Part shown: one piece after another, positions 54,113 to 63,406 of the stretch
Position numbering within the stretch: the stretch's first letter is position 1
Layout: each line of letters starts with the position of its first letter
Source of the DNA: Athripsodes cinereus
Lineage: Eukaryota; Arthropoda; Insecta; Trichoptera; Leptoceridae
Length of the DNA stretch: 64,000 nucleotides
Direction of reading: 5' to 3'
Assembly: GCA_947579605.1 (NCBI GenBank)
Contig: OX388310.1
Span: 1,488,001 to 1,552,000 of the forward strand
Program-made: the position numbers and the translations under genes
Notes under the pieces: model-generated
Database searches by the model: none
What the model saw: only the letters and a program-made list of their open reading frames with translations
Told to the model about the DNA's origin: nothing

Positions 54113-54522
54113 TATAATATGATATATTAATTACTATCCTTCTGAGTGTAATATCATGATTTATCCATTACCTCAAAACTATTGATTTTGAGTTATCTAG
54201 TTCTAGTATTGAACCTACGATATGTTTATATTATCTACGTAATACAAGTATAGGAATATATATATAGTAGTTTTGGCACAATTAAGAAAATTTCATAAAA
54301 AATATCCATAATGAAAGGAGAAATGCATTTGCCAAATTTATTCACCCACAAATACCATCATGGAATAACTTACATTCCGACTGTTATGCCCGGCTAAGTG
54401 ACACTTTTATGTCGGGATAAAACTAAACATAAATTAAGATAAAATACTATTTCACTGTGTCGGTTTTTAGGTAGTAGAATTCCATAACGAAATTTACTAA
54501 AAATAGTTTTTTTTCAAATATT
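54113..54522. other. No gene recognised; family R trace
   Basis: AAATACCATCATGGAATAAC at 54350 is a fragment of family R. Otherwise nothing. Confidence 0.35.
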
Positions 54523-54524
54523 TA

Positions 54525-54662
54525 TGTTCTTAATTTAGAGAGACACCTTTCGTCTTATAAGAACATTGTCAATCGATAATATAAGATAAAAAAAAGTATC
54601 CCTTTCAATAAAGAACATAATATTATAGTAGAAGAAAACACTTGTTTTTTTTAATTTCGTTA
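54525..54662 (+). mobile_element. Diverged relative of the 147-bp satellite monomer
   Basis: TTTAGAGAGACACCTTTCGT, CTTATAAGAACATTGTCAAT, CCCTTTCAATAAAGAACATA and TATAGTAGAAG occur in the same order as in the 63.4-64 kb monomer (GAGAGAGACGTCTTTCGTC, ..., TTTCTCAATAAAAAAC, TATAGTAGAAAG). This shows that the monomer also exists as a dispersed single copy. Confidence 0.6.
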
Positions 54663-54689
54663 TGATAAAATACTATTGAACTGACCTGT

Positions 54690-55015
54690 GATGGCCTATT
54701 TTTTTTTCTTTAAATAAATTAATATTAATTTATGCTGTTATTATTGTATAATTTTTTTTTATTGTTTTATCGACTTATAAATTAAATTTGTTGTGGTTTA
54801 ACTCATTATACTGATGTGTACATTGTATAAACTATGTATTTACATATATCTTCTTCATGTATAAGGCTAGTGCTGTGAATTGTGAATAAATAAATAAGAT
54901 TCTATTATAAGACCATTATAAAAGACTTTTGGGATAGGCGGCAAACCTCACAGCTGAATTTGAGACATTTTTTTTTTCAAAAATCTGCATTTTACAAGAC
55001 ATTCGATAACTTAGC
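54690..55015. repeat. Retroelement-like tail and family R fragment
   Basis: 54690-54898 ends in GTGAATTGTGAATAAATAAA, a plus-strand tail-like end. 54930-55010 (minus) is family R: GGGATAGGCGGCAAACCTCA, CAGCTGAATTTGAGACATTT and TTTTACAAGACATTCGATAA. Confidence 0.5.
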
Positions 55016-55339
55016 AATCATTTGAATTCTCATTAGTTTCGTTAAAGTGGACTCACAATGGAACAAAATTTTTATTAATATCAAATTTGAATATCTGTAT
55101 AGTTATTATTGTAGAGCTGCATATGTCAAATTGCTCTGTCATTTAAGTTCTGATTTAATCATTGAAAGAGCTTTTCTCATTCAAGTCACGACTAGCAAGC
55201 CTGGAATAATTAATACGTAGTTTTTTTAGTGATTACTGATGATTGGTACAAAGACATGTTTGAACAGGTGTCAGATCATAAATTCTTTTGAAATGACTCA
55301 TCACCTGTCAACAAGACGAGACGAACGCTGGAAAGGAAA

Positions 55340-55687
55340 ATCTACAGTGTTTATGATGCACCAATATTAATTAAAATTATCTGTAATATCAAGATAAAGT
55401 CGCTCGTGAGGTCTCTGAAAGTTGAATACAATGCAATACAATCACTCTCGGACGCTCTTATCAGACACACTAGCTCTCACTTCTCATAGCGATTCTCTGT
55501 TAATGTAGTCACGAAAACCTACAGTGTTGATGATGCAACAATATTAATGTAAATTTTCCATACAATCAAGTTGAAATCGCTCATAATGAGGTCTCTGGAA
55601 ATTGAATCTAATCCAATACAATCACTCTCAAATGCTACATTTAGATACACCAGCCCGCTCTAGTCATAGCGATTCTGTGTCCATCAA
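55340..55687 (+). repeat. Diverged two-copy tandem repeat (about 174 bp)
   Basis: The units begin AAAATCTACAGTGTTTATGA and AAAACCTACAGTGTTGATGA. Both pass through GAGGTCTCTG, CAATACAATCACTCTC and a TCATAGCGATTCT block, with many substitutions and small indels. They look like an old tandem duplication or a two-unit satellite remnant. Confidence 0.75.
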
Positions 55688-55689
55688 GC

Positions 55690-56030
55690 CATGTTTTCCT
55701 ATGAGATTATAAGCGCTCTAATTTCTTTGTTATAAGAACGGTTTATTGTGATAGACGATAATAAGCATCAAAAAAGGAAAACCTGATTAGAAATGATATC
55801 TAAACATAATATTTATTTAAGTACTTGTAATATTTCGAGTGTCCTATGAAAAAGAGTTTTTTTTGTAACTATTCACTGTGTCAGTGTTAAAGTAGTAAAA
55901 TTTCATAATTTCACAAGAGGCATCAAGCTAACAGATCGATGATCGACAACACGAAGAAGAAGATGAAGAATTTCATAATAAAATTAAAAAACAAATATCA
56001 TTTTCTACATTATGTTCATTATTATAAGTC
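55690..56030. other. No gene recognised
   Basis: TATTTCGAGTGTCCTATGAA near 55828 is a trace of family R. Nothing else. Confidence 0.35.
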
Positions 56031-56034
56031 CATC

Positions 56035-56265
56035 ATTTGACAATGTCCTTATAAGAAGAAAGACTTCTTTTTTTTAATAAAATGTACGAGTAAGTATATG
56101 GGTTTTTGTTATAACCTCAAATACAACCTTATACATTTTTCTTTCATAAAGCTTGTGACGTGAAAGGGAAGTTTGCACCTCATGTGCATGGGACCGAGAC
56201 TTTACTTCCAGGCTACTGACGAACTCTCTCTCAATAAAGAACATATAGTAGATGAAAAACATTTT
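56035..56265. mobile_element. Satellite-monomer relative interrupted by SINE-B
   Basis: TTGACAATGTCCTTATAAGA, AGAAAGACTTC on the left and CTCTCTCAATAAAGAACATA, TAGTAGATG on the right resemble the two halves of the 147-bp monomer. Between them, 56090-56240 is SINE-B on the minus strand (GAGTTCGTCAGTAGCCTGGA head, TTGTGAGGT-free body, ACAAGCTTTATGAAAG, AGGTTGTATTTGAGG). Confidence 0.5.
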
Positions 56266-56269
56266 CTTT

Positions 56270-57085
56270 TTTAACTTGATTATTTGTGAATTATTACGAT
56301 TTTTTTCACAACATTTTCAACACCAAAGGAATATTAATAAGTTATTTTATTTCATTTCGTGGGAGAGCTGAATACATTCATATATGTGGGAGATTCCACG
56401 ATGATGCAGTAATATATAATTAACACTTACTACACAGTCATTAATTGCAATAATTTAAAAACTCATTTGTGTACAAAATCAAGCGAAGATTACATCTATT
56501 CTTAGACACGTCAATTTATAGCAAATTATGAAAATAACCAACCATTAAAACCAAGCTTGATTTATGTATTTATTTTGGAAAGTAATATTAAACTGCAATT
56601 AATTATTTAACTGCTTACAAATTAAACTCGGCATCTTGATGCATTAAGATAAATTACACTTTAATAAATCTTAATGTTAATCTGATTATTATTATTATTA
56701 TACAATGTATAAAGTTGTGGATATTATCCATGCCAAATGTTTCAGAGGTGAACGTATCTTATGAGAAAATCTGCGAAAATATATTATTTTCAATGTTATA
56801 CTGTTTTTATTACCTTCATAATAATAATATTCTGTACTTCTGCTTGTTTTCTATCGTTTGTATGAACTCCTACACTTTGCGCCATAATTTGTTAGTATTC
56901 TGAAGAAATTGAGCAATGGCATTTCTTCATTATATAAAACTGACGTGATCAATTATTTTTTTTTTAAATATGTTCTCTGACATTGGGCAATCATTGGATC
57001 GTTAGAAGAGAATGACAACATATTTGATTTCTATTTGTAAAGTTTTAATCTATGAAATTGTTGATGTCTGTTCATGTCTTTTTTT
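56270..57085. other. No gene recognised
   Basis: A/T-rich, with ATT runs near 56690. No signature. Confidence 0.4.
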
Positions 57086-57089
57086 TTAG

Positions 57090-57225
57090 CGGCAGAATTG
57101 CCATCTACACTTCTCAGCATTATACATACAACCAGATAAGTCTCCATATGATCAGCATGGTGCCGGGAAAAAATCACCTATCCAGATATACAGGATATTA
57201 AAGGATTAGGCTCAGAACGCGGGTT
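57090..57225 (+). repeat. Dispersed repeat, copy 2 (inverse of 2770-2930)
   Basis: A T tract leads into AGCGGCAGAATTGCCATCTA, TCTCAGCATTATACATACAA, GATAAGTCTCCATATGATCA, TATCCAGATATACAGGATAT and GGATTAGGCTCAGAACGCGG. The 2.8-kb copy is its reverse complement, with a few indels. Confidence 0.6.
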
Positions 57226-57227
57226 CA

Positions 57228-58295
57228 AAATACCAGCATTGTGCCTGAAATATCTGTGTTCAAAAACTATTTAAAAATATTACAAGTGTTTATTATGATA
57301 GATTTTTTAATTCTATTGTACAAATTAACCGGTAAATCTAATTTTTGTAAATTATTTATTGAAGATTTCGGAGTTACCCCTGTAGCTGACATGACTAAAG
57401 GTAGGTATTATATAAACGGACCTAGAATGCCAAATATTTTTTATTTCTCCTGCTAGTTCTGTATATTTACGTATTTTTTCTGCGAGATTTTTATTTTTAT
57501 TATGTTTGTTTATTATATCTAATGACACTCATATCCTCATTATTGTTAATTTTTGTGTATAATTCTTCCCCAGTTAAATTTTATTTCCATGACATATTTT
57601 TTACATGCTATTGTACTTGTTTGTATTGACATATTTATATTGACATACCAAAATTGATAATAAACCTTATTCATATACAATTTTTTATTATTATTGTTAC
57701 ATTATCATATTGTTAATCTTGACTTGTGGTGTATTATTTTGAATAGTCTGCAATTATTTTGTTTTTTTTTGTTGTTGTTGTTGTCCCTTAGGTACACTTT
57801 CTGTCAAAAATGTAAAAGGCTCAATCTCCGTATATTGTGTAAATAAATAATAAATAAATAAATAAATTATTGAATAATGGCTTAATGATGAGGAGATTTC
57901 ACTTGGGACACGGCGTGAGCGTATAGTATAGTAGATAAGAAAATGTACCAAGATTTTAATAAATAAATATTCAGAGGAGTAATTTCATCACTCACACGTA
58001 CACTTTCTATTCTCGTACTTAGTAAGTATCTACACTCGTTTAAAGAAGAAATTCTGATCACGTTTCAACTTGACAGAGTTACCTAAGATTTAATAATATT
58101 ATTATATTAAAATAATAACATTATTTTGTCTTTACAAACCAACCAACCAACAAAATAAAAAAAGAAACCATAAAATGAAATAGTTATATCCTTTGTCTGA
58201 AAGGGTGAATGATATATTAAATATAAAATACAGTACAACTCGCATTATCTCATCTTAATGTTGTAACTTTTTTTACTTTTGAAGTTATTTTTGTC
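57228..58295. other. No gene recognised; tail-like end near 57.87 kb
   Basis: GTTGTTGTTGTTG (57770-57783) precedes a tract ending in GTAAATAAATAATAAATAAA (57839-57867), probably a plus-strand retroelement 3' end. A 71-codon frame starting at 57241 is not recognisable. Confidence 0.35.
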
Positions 58296-58297
58296 CA

Positions 58298-58410
58298 CTG
58301 CAAAATATATAGGCCTCCCCTATATGTCTCTCGGCATCTCTGTCTTGAGCTTTTTGCAACCAGTCATCAGCGATTCTTCTAATGTCATCAGACCATCGTG
58401 TGAGATTGAA
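58298..58410 (-). pseudogene. RTE-G C-terminal fragment
   Basis: The minus strand reads RWSDDIRRIADDWLQKAQDR, then DAERHIGEAYIFCSG. 'RW.DDI...A...W...AQDR......GEAY' is the same region as at 6.76 and 3.67 kb, extended upstream. No further part is visible. Confidence 0.75.
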
Positions 58411-58411
58411 A

Positions 58412-59040
58412 ATAATAGAGCTATTTCGTTCACAAGGTTTGCAACGGCTCTTTTGTGATAATAGTTAGTTACTATGACATTAACATTGTGTCGTCTGGAA
58501 TTTCGTAGGTAGAAAGAAATGCTTCAATTGGGTTAGAATCATTCGTAATAGAGGGGGTTAATTTTTAACGTAAAATTAATTTTTTTTTATTTCAATATTT
58601 ATTACTTAACAAGATTTGAAACAAATCAATAACTGAGCCATACCATGTATTTTAAAACCAAACGGTAAAACAATAACAAAAGTTATCGATATATTAAGGT
58701 TGTTAATGTTTTTCATAGCTTTTCTATAGGAATACAAAAAAATTCGTACACCAAACAGAGAATGGACGTCCGGACAAGCTATGAGACAAGGATTATGCAA
58801 TCAGTATCCGCAGCATACTGATTAGGCAAATGTCTGCCGAAGCAAGCTGTTATAACCATCACAAAGGGATCTAACAAATACAGTAGGAAAACAATGAAAG
58901 CACGTGATTTTAAACCACACAACATGATGAAAATAATAACTTCCACTTTGCTTTTTCTCTATCCGTGCTGTGTGACCAAGCCCTTAATCCCACGACTGAG
59001 AAAATTGGAATTAGGTTTTCGTAGTTCTACTGTACTTAAT
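58412..59040. other. No gene recognised
   Basis: A/T-rich, with no signature. Confidence 0.4.
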
Positions 59041-59045
59041 TTAAA

Positions 59046-59163
59046 CTTGTGGCATAAAAAACTCCCCTTTCACGGCACAAGCTTTTAGCTTAGTGTGAAA
59101 GGTGTATAAGGTTGTATTTGGGTTTATAACAAAACCCAGATATATCTTTTTAAAAAAAAAAAA
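59046..59163 (+). mobile_element. SINE-B body with A tail
   Basis: AACTCCCCTTTCACGGCACA, AGCTTTTAGCTTAGTGTGAA, GGTTGTATTTGGGTTTATAA and CAAAACCCAGATATATC lead into an A run at 59152-59166. The head is missing. Confidence 0.65.
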
Positions 59164-59419
59164 AAACGAGCCTACACTTAAAGCTGTCGGGTTATTCAAA
59201 TAAATGTCTTGTAAAAAAAAACTGTGTGTGGTGCTACTTTTTATGTAAATCTCAACCAAATCCTATTACCGAAACTAATTTAAACGGATCCCAACCAATC
59301 ATCATTACGGCAAATAAGGATAAGGAGCGACTCAACATTATGTGTCTATACAAATAAGAGATGAAACCGATATCCGGAAACTTTCCGATATCCGGTATAC
59401 CTATTCTAAATGCTTTCAT

Positions 59420-59490
59420 ATAAAATGTTGACACAGGGAGGACAGCTTGTATGTTCATTACATGCAATTAGTTCGCCGATAACCTCTTCA
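59420..59490 (+). repeat. Family R fragment
   Basis: ATGTTGACACAGGGAGGACA, GCTTGTATGTTCATTACATG and CAATTAGTTCGCCGATAACC match the last third of family R. Confidence 0.6.
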
Positions 59491-59534
59491 AATTTTAATG
59501 TTTTTTTTTTCAATTATCATCGGATTAAAAAAGG

Positions 59535-59660
59535 AATCATCATCATCATCGCCCTCAACGATCCTCTCGGGAGCAAAGGGCAGAAACGAGCCTCCTCCAT
59601 TCAGAGCGTCTATGCGCCAATTGCGTCACCGTTTTCCACGACATTCCCTGCGCTCTGATA
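59535..59660 (-). mobile_element. RTE-F 3' end with (ATG)n tail
   Basis: The ATC repeat at 59537-59550 is the tail on the minus strand. It is preceded (higher coordinates) by CTCGGGAGCAAAGGGCAGAA, CCTCCTCCATTCAGAGCGTC and TGCGCCAATTGCGTCACC, the reverse of the 31.85-kb copy (QRRSEWRR...CSRE). Confidence 0.75.
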
Positions 59661-59819
59661 TCGGAAAAAAAGGAATAGCTGTTATTTAATTTTTGTTACA
59701 AAAACAATTTGTTTAAAATATTAAATTTTTTAATATAAAATTATGAATATTTTTTTGATGACGTGATTGACGAAAAAGACAAAATTGACGAAAAAATAAG
59801 TTGATATTTTTTTTTCCAG

Positions 59820-59936
59820 AAAAAGTCATAATCTTGCCATTGCATATCATCACATTTTTTTCTTATGTTAACTGATTTGTTGATTTTTTTTATGTAAATG
59901 ATGATGTGCAAGAAGAATAAAATAAATAAATAAAAT
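59820..59936 (+). mobile_element. T1 LINE 3' tail (hairpin lost)
   Basis: AATCTTGCCATTGCATATCA, TCACATTTTTTTC, then GATGATGTGCAAGAAGAATA and an AAAT tail. The segment before it, where other copies have the ATCACT...AGTGAT stem, is reduced to AAAAAGTCAT. Confidence 0.7.
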
Positions 59937-60049
59937 GTATGAATTTAATAGCTTTACATTTTTTCATCCATCTCAGAAAAATTCAATCTTATTAATTACA
60001 TAAATGTTTTTGATTTATTTCTAATACTTAAATAGATTAGATCGGAGAA

Positions 60050-60262
60050 GAAAGGGCGACTAAAGGTTTTCTGCAGGGTATACCCGAGAGCAGGAGACCG
60101 TTAGGCAGACCAAGACAAAGATTGTTAGATAACATCAACCGAGATCTGGAGGAGCTCAATGCTAAAGACGACTGGCAGTCCATTGCTCAGGATAGAAAAG
60201 CTTGGAGATCTATTGTTTCGGAGGCAAAGGTTCTACAAGGGCTGTTCGGCCATCGGAAGTAA
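60050..60262 (+). pseudogene. RTE-E C-terminal fragment, readable to the stop
   Basis: The plus strand reads PLGRPRQRLLDNINRDLEEL, then NAKDDWQSIAQDRKAWRSIV, then SEAKVLQGLFGHRK and a stop at about 60259. It is the end of an RTE-clade polyprotein (GRPR...W......AQDR..W...V..A). An AGT microsatellite follows as tail. A frame break lies near 60100, upstream of the GRPR motif. The 53.0-kb copy is a diverged relative. Confidence 0.85.
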
Positions 60263-60407
60263 GTAGTAGTAGTACTTAAATAGATTAATAATTTAGTTTG
60301 GAAGGCGATAATTAATTAATCGGTTTTATAGAGTTTTCGATTTATTACAAAACGTTACACTAATGTTTTCTAAATTTTTCGTTACTGACAATATTCCATA
60401 CCTACCT

Positions 60408-60475
60408 TTTAATATTGATAAATAATACGTGAAAATCCAGGCATCTTGATTTTCACGTATAATTTATCAACATTA
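60408..60475. mobile_element. Short hairpin element (about 68 bp)
   Basis: TTTAATATTGATAAATAATA, CGTGAAAATC is inverted as GATTTTCACG, TATAATTTATCAACATTAAA around a loop of about 8 bases. The stem is near 29 bp with three mismatches or indels. It is probably a minimal MITE. Confidence 0.7.
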
Positions 60476-60477
60476 AA

Positions 60478-60945
60478 ATTGAACAATGTTGAAATCAATT
60501 TTCATTGACATAACCTAAAAACATCATAACGGCGGTGAAATATCAAACTGTCGAATATCCGTATATCTGATATCGAATCTTTTCGGTTATTCGGTCAACA
60601 ACTAAATGTTGCATTACTTTAACGAATATGTTCCAGACTTCCAGTTTACCAAATGATACATTATATTAAAACGTAAAAGCCTCGCTAACTTTTGGACAGT
60701 CCAATTTTGAAGTTTAACAAAGTTGGACCATATTTTATCAACAGCGTATCCCACTGATGTTAATGTGTATTTTTTTATATGAAATGTATTTTCGCTTACT
60801 CGTAAAATACACAAACATTAGAACCACATGCTTTACTTAATATTATTATGGACATTATTTTAACTTTTATTAATTTAACATTGAATTTTATAACTGCTTA
60901 TTTTGTAGAACTCCATAATTAAATGTAAATATAAACTAAAAACTT
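60478..60945. other. No gene recognised
   Basis: A/T-rich, with no signature. Confidence 0.4.
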
Positions 60946-60949
60946 ATAA

Positions 60950-61430
60950 AGTGAAAACTTAAAAACTTATAAAGTGAAAACTTAAAAACTTATAAAGTTA
61001 TACTGTGCACTTTAATTCAGTGACCAGGTTTCGACATGTTATGTCTTTTTCAAACTAATGAATGTCCATGAGAACTGAAAGTTTACTATTTCTAACTAAT
61101 TCTTATGTGTGTATTAATACTTCTAGCTGATTCTTAAATGTGTGTTAATATTATAATTGAAATCCGACCCCCCGCACAAGCATTTGGTTGCATATGAAGG
61201 GAGCATTTTACTATGTGCAATATTATTTTGTTGTTGTAATGTCAATGTATACTGTGTATTTACAAATGAAATAAAAATTTAAAAAAAAGTTGAAAAAAAA
61301 TAATAGTTTCGACATGTTATGTCTTTTTCAAACTAAGGTATTAGGTTAGTTTGAAAAAGACATAGCATGTCGAAACCTGGTCACTGAATTAAAGTACACA
61401 GTATAACTCTACAAAGTTTTTTGTTTTTAT
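60950..61430. mobile_element. Foldback element with hammerhead-like arms and an inner insertion
   Basis: The left arm (about 60990-61060, minus reading) and the right arm (61350-61420, plus) both read TTAGTTTGAAAAAGACAT, a short loop, ATGTCGAAACCTGGTCACTG, AATTAAAGT.CACAGTATAA. A third copy of part of the left arm is at 61305-61338. Between them, 61075-61305 ends in A runs (AATAAAAATTTAAAAAAAAG) like a retroelement 3' end. Three AAACTTATAAAGTGA-type repeats lie at 60945-61005. No coding frame. Confidence 0.7.
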
Positions 61431-61434
61431 TTAG

Positions 61435-62255
61435 GTACATTATATTATTTAGCAGTTTGAATAAGGTAATACAGATGATATATTTAGAACAAAATCTAGG
61501 CCTGACTAGATCATTGTGTCTTTTTACTTCTTTTTATGAATATTTTGTCAACTTTATATTTTGTCAACAATAAGTAAATAAATAAATGGAGTGATAATTA
61601 ACGAATACTTTAGCTGCCTTTTACAGGGTATTCAGAAACTTTTTTGAAAGCGTGAATCTCTACGGAACGACTATTATTATAATTAAATTAAAAATACAAA
61701 TAATATTTATTTCACGAGAAATAAAATAATTCATTCATCTTTCTGAAAACTTGAAATTAATATTATTAATTCTGTAATAAAAATATCAGCTTTTATTTAA
61801 AAAAGAGGGCATTGTATCAATTTATTGGCCTACTAATAGATAACTAAACAATTTATGTAATACATTGCTATTTTCTTACAAAAAAAATACGTTAATAGGT
61901 ACCTACTCGATAGATACGATCAAACTAGTTGATTCGAATTTAGATTTCAGTCGACATCGAATTAGTGAACTCATAAATACTTACAATCTTAAAGAATTCG
62001 ATATTATAAATAAACTTTCGTGTTTTGTCTTCGTTTATCGAACTCAATATTTCTGTTCAATTATGTTATGCTTATTTTATTGTATAAAATTATCACGTCT
62101 CATATCTTGTGGAATATACAGAGAAGATTGAGGCAAATTGTGAGAGATACCTACTGTGAAAGAGTAATAGTAGTAAAAATGTTATTATCTTATTTATTAA
62201 CAAAAATATTATACGAAGTGTTTTTTTATGTACAAAAGTGTTTATATTATGACTT
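61435..62255. other. No gene recognised
   Basis: A/T-rich. The 88- and 106-codon frames near 61865-62340 lack motifs until the last one enters RTE-D sequence. Confidence 0.4.
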
Positions 62256-62257
62256 AA

Positions 62258-62540
62258 TATATTACCATAAACTCCGTGAACTCCGTAATGTATCATATTT
62301 TGGCCATGTAATGAGAGGTAACAAGTACACTATACTCTAGCTCGTCATGAAGGGGAAGATCGAGGGCCGCAGAGGGGTTGGCAGAAGACAGCTCTCCTGG
62401 CTTCGAAACATTCGACAGTGGACCGACCGTGTCAGAACCGTGGAGGAGCTGTTTCGCGCCGCCCAGGACAGGGAAGCTTTCTCTCAAATGGTCGTCAACG
62501 TCGGGGGGACGCGGCAAGACACATGAAGAAGAAGAAGATA
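62258..62540 (+). pseudogene. RTE-D C-terminus and tail
   Basis: The plus strand reads LRNVSYFGHVMRGNKYTIL, a stop at 62338, then LVMKGKIEGRRGVGRRQLSW, then LRNIRQWTDRVRTVEELFRA, then AQDREAFSQMVVNVGGTRQD and a stop. A GAAGAAGAAG tail follows at 62526. It is the same lineage as 48.72 kb and better preserved in the last 60 codons. Its G+C content is clearly above the surroundings. Confidence 0.85.
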
Positions 62541-62682
62541 TTACCATAAATATGATTCTATCGCAAGATATGTATCAGTTGAAGGACAAAGAAGAGAGTG
62601 CTAAGTGTTTCGATGCTTACGAATCGGCTCAAGCTGGCTTAAGATGAAATTAATAAAAAACAAATGTTTTTTGTATTATATT

Positions 62683-62731
62683 GCTTTTTATTGAGAGTAA
62701 ATATAGTGAATTCTCCCTCAATAAAAAACGA
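62683..62731. mobile_element. Deletion derivative of the satellite monomer
   Basis: GCTTTTTATTGAGAGTA, a short centre and CTCCCTCAATAAAAAAC are inverted ends like those of the 147-bp monomer (GTTTTTTCATTGAGAG...CTTTCTCAATAAAAAAC), but only about 49 bp apart. Confidence 0.55.
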
Positions 62732-62734
62732 AAG

Positions 62735-63405
62735 ATGAAAGTATGTAGCTCAGTCAGTAATTTTCGTCGCTCAATCATTTTTTTTCAGTCGCTTACCTAG
62801 CGTAACTGTCACCCACTTTTCGCAGTTCGATTACATTTTTGGGTCTAAATATTAGTAGCCAACTTAGTTTTTTGTCGCACAAATATAATTAGAGTCTGTT
62901 CATCATTTGTCAACAAATTGCTTTTTTGATCGCCCATTTAAGTATTTCCCGATAAAAATGATGAAATTTACATGGAAAAAATAAAAAAAACTTTTTCCAT
63001 TGCAGAGATTGCCTTTATGAAAGGTACAAAGATTATGATAATGAAGGAATCACACAATATCTTTAGAATCAATAAAACGGCGCCCTTCTTTAATATCAAT
63101 AAAACCGCAAAGCTTCAGGGGTGATTAGCACCCCAACTTTTCCATTTGAAACGTAAATCTTTGTTTGAAACAAATCAAGCTATTTTAAGTTATGTATTTT
63201 CTTATTGAATAGTAAACAAATATCAGATATTTTTTCAACAAACTCGAGAGTAATATTAGCACATTTAAATAATTTTTGGAATTTTCCGAATTTTTTTCAC
63301 GTTGACTAGATATGAATTACTATTACATATGTACCTTTTATATGTTAATAGAAGTTCATTCACAAAATACTACTACTAAAATGAAATAAATAAAATAACA
63401 AATCT
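62735..63405. other. No gene recognised
   Basis: A/T-rich, with no signature. Confidence 0.4.
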
Positions 63406-63406
63406 T

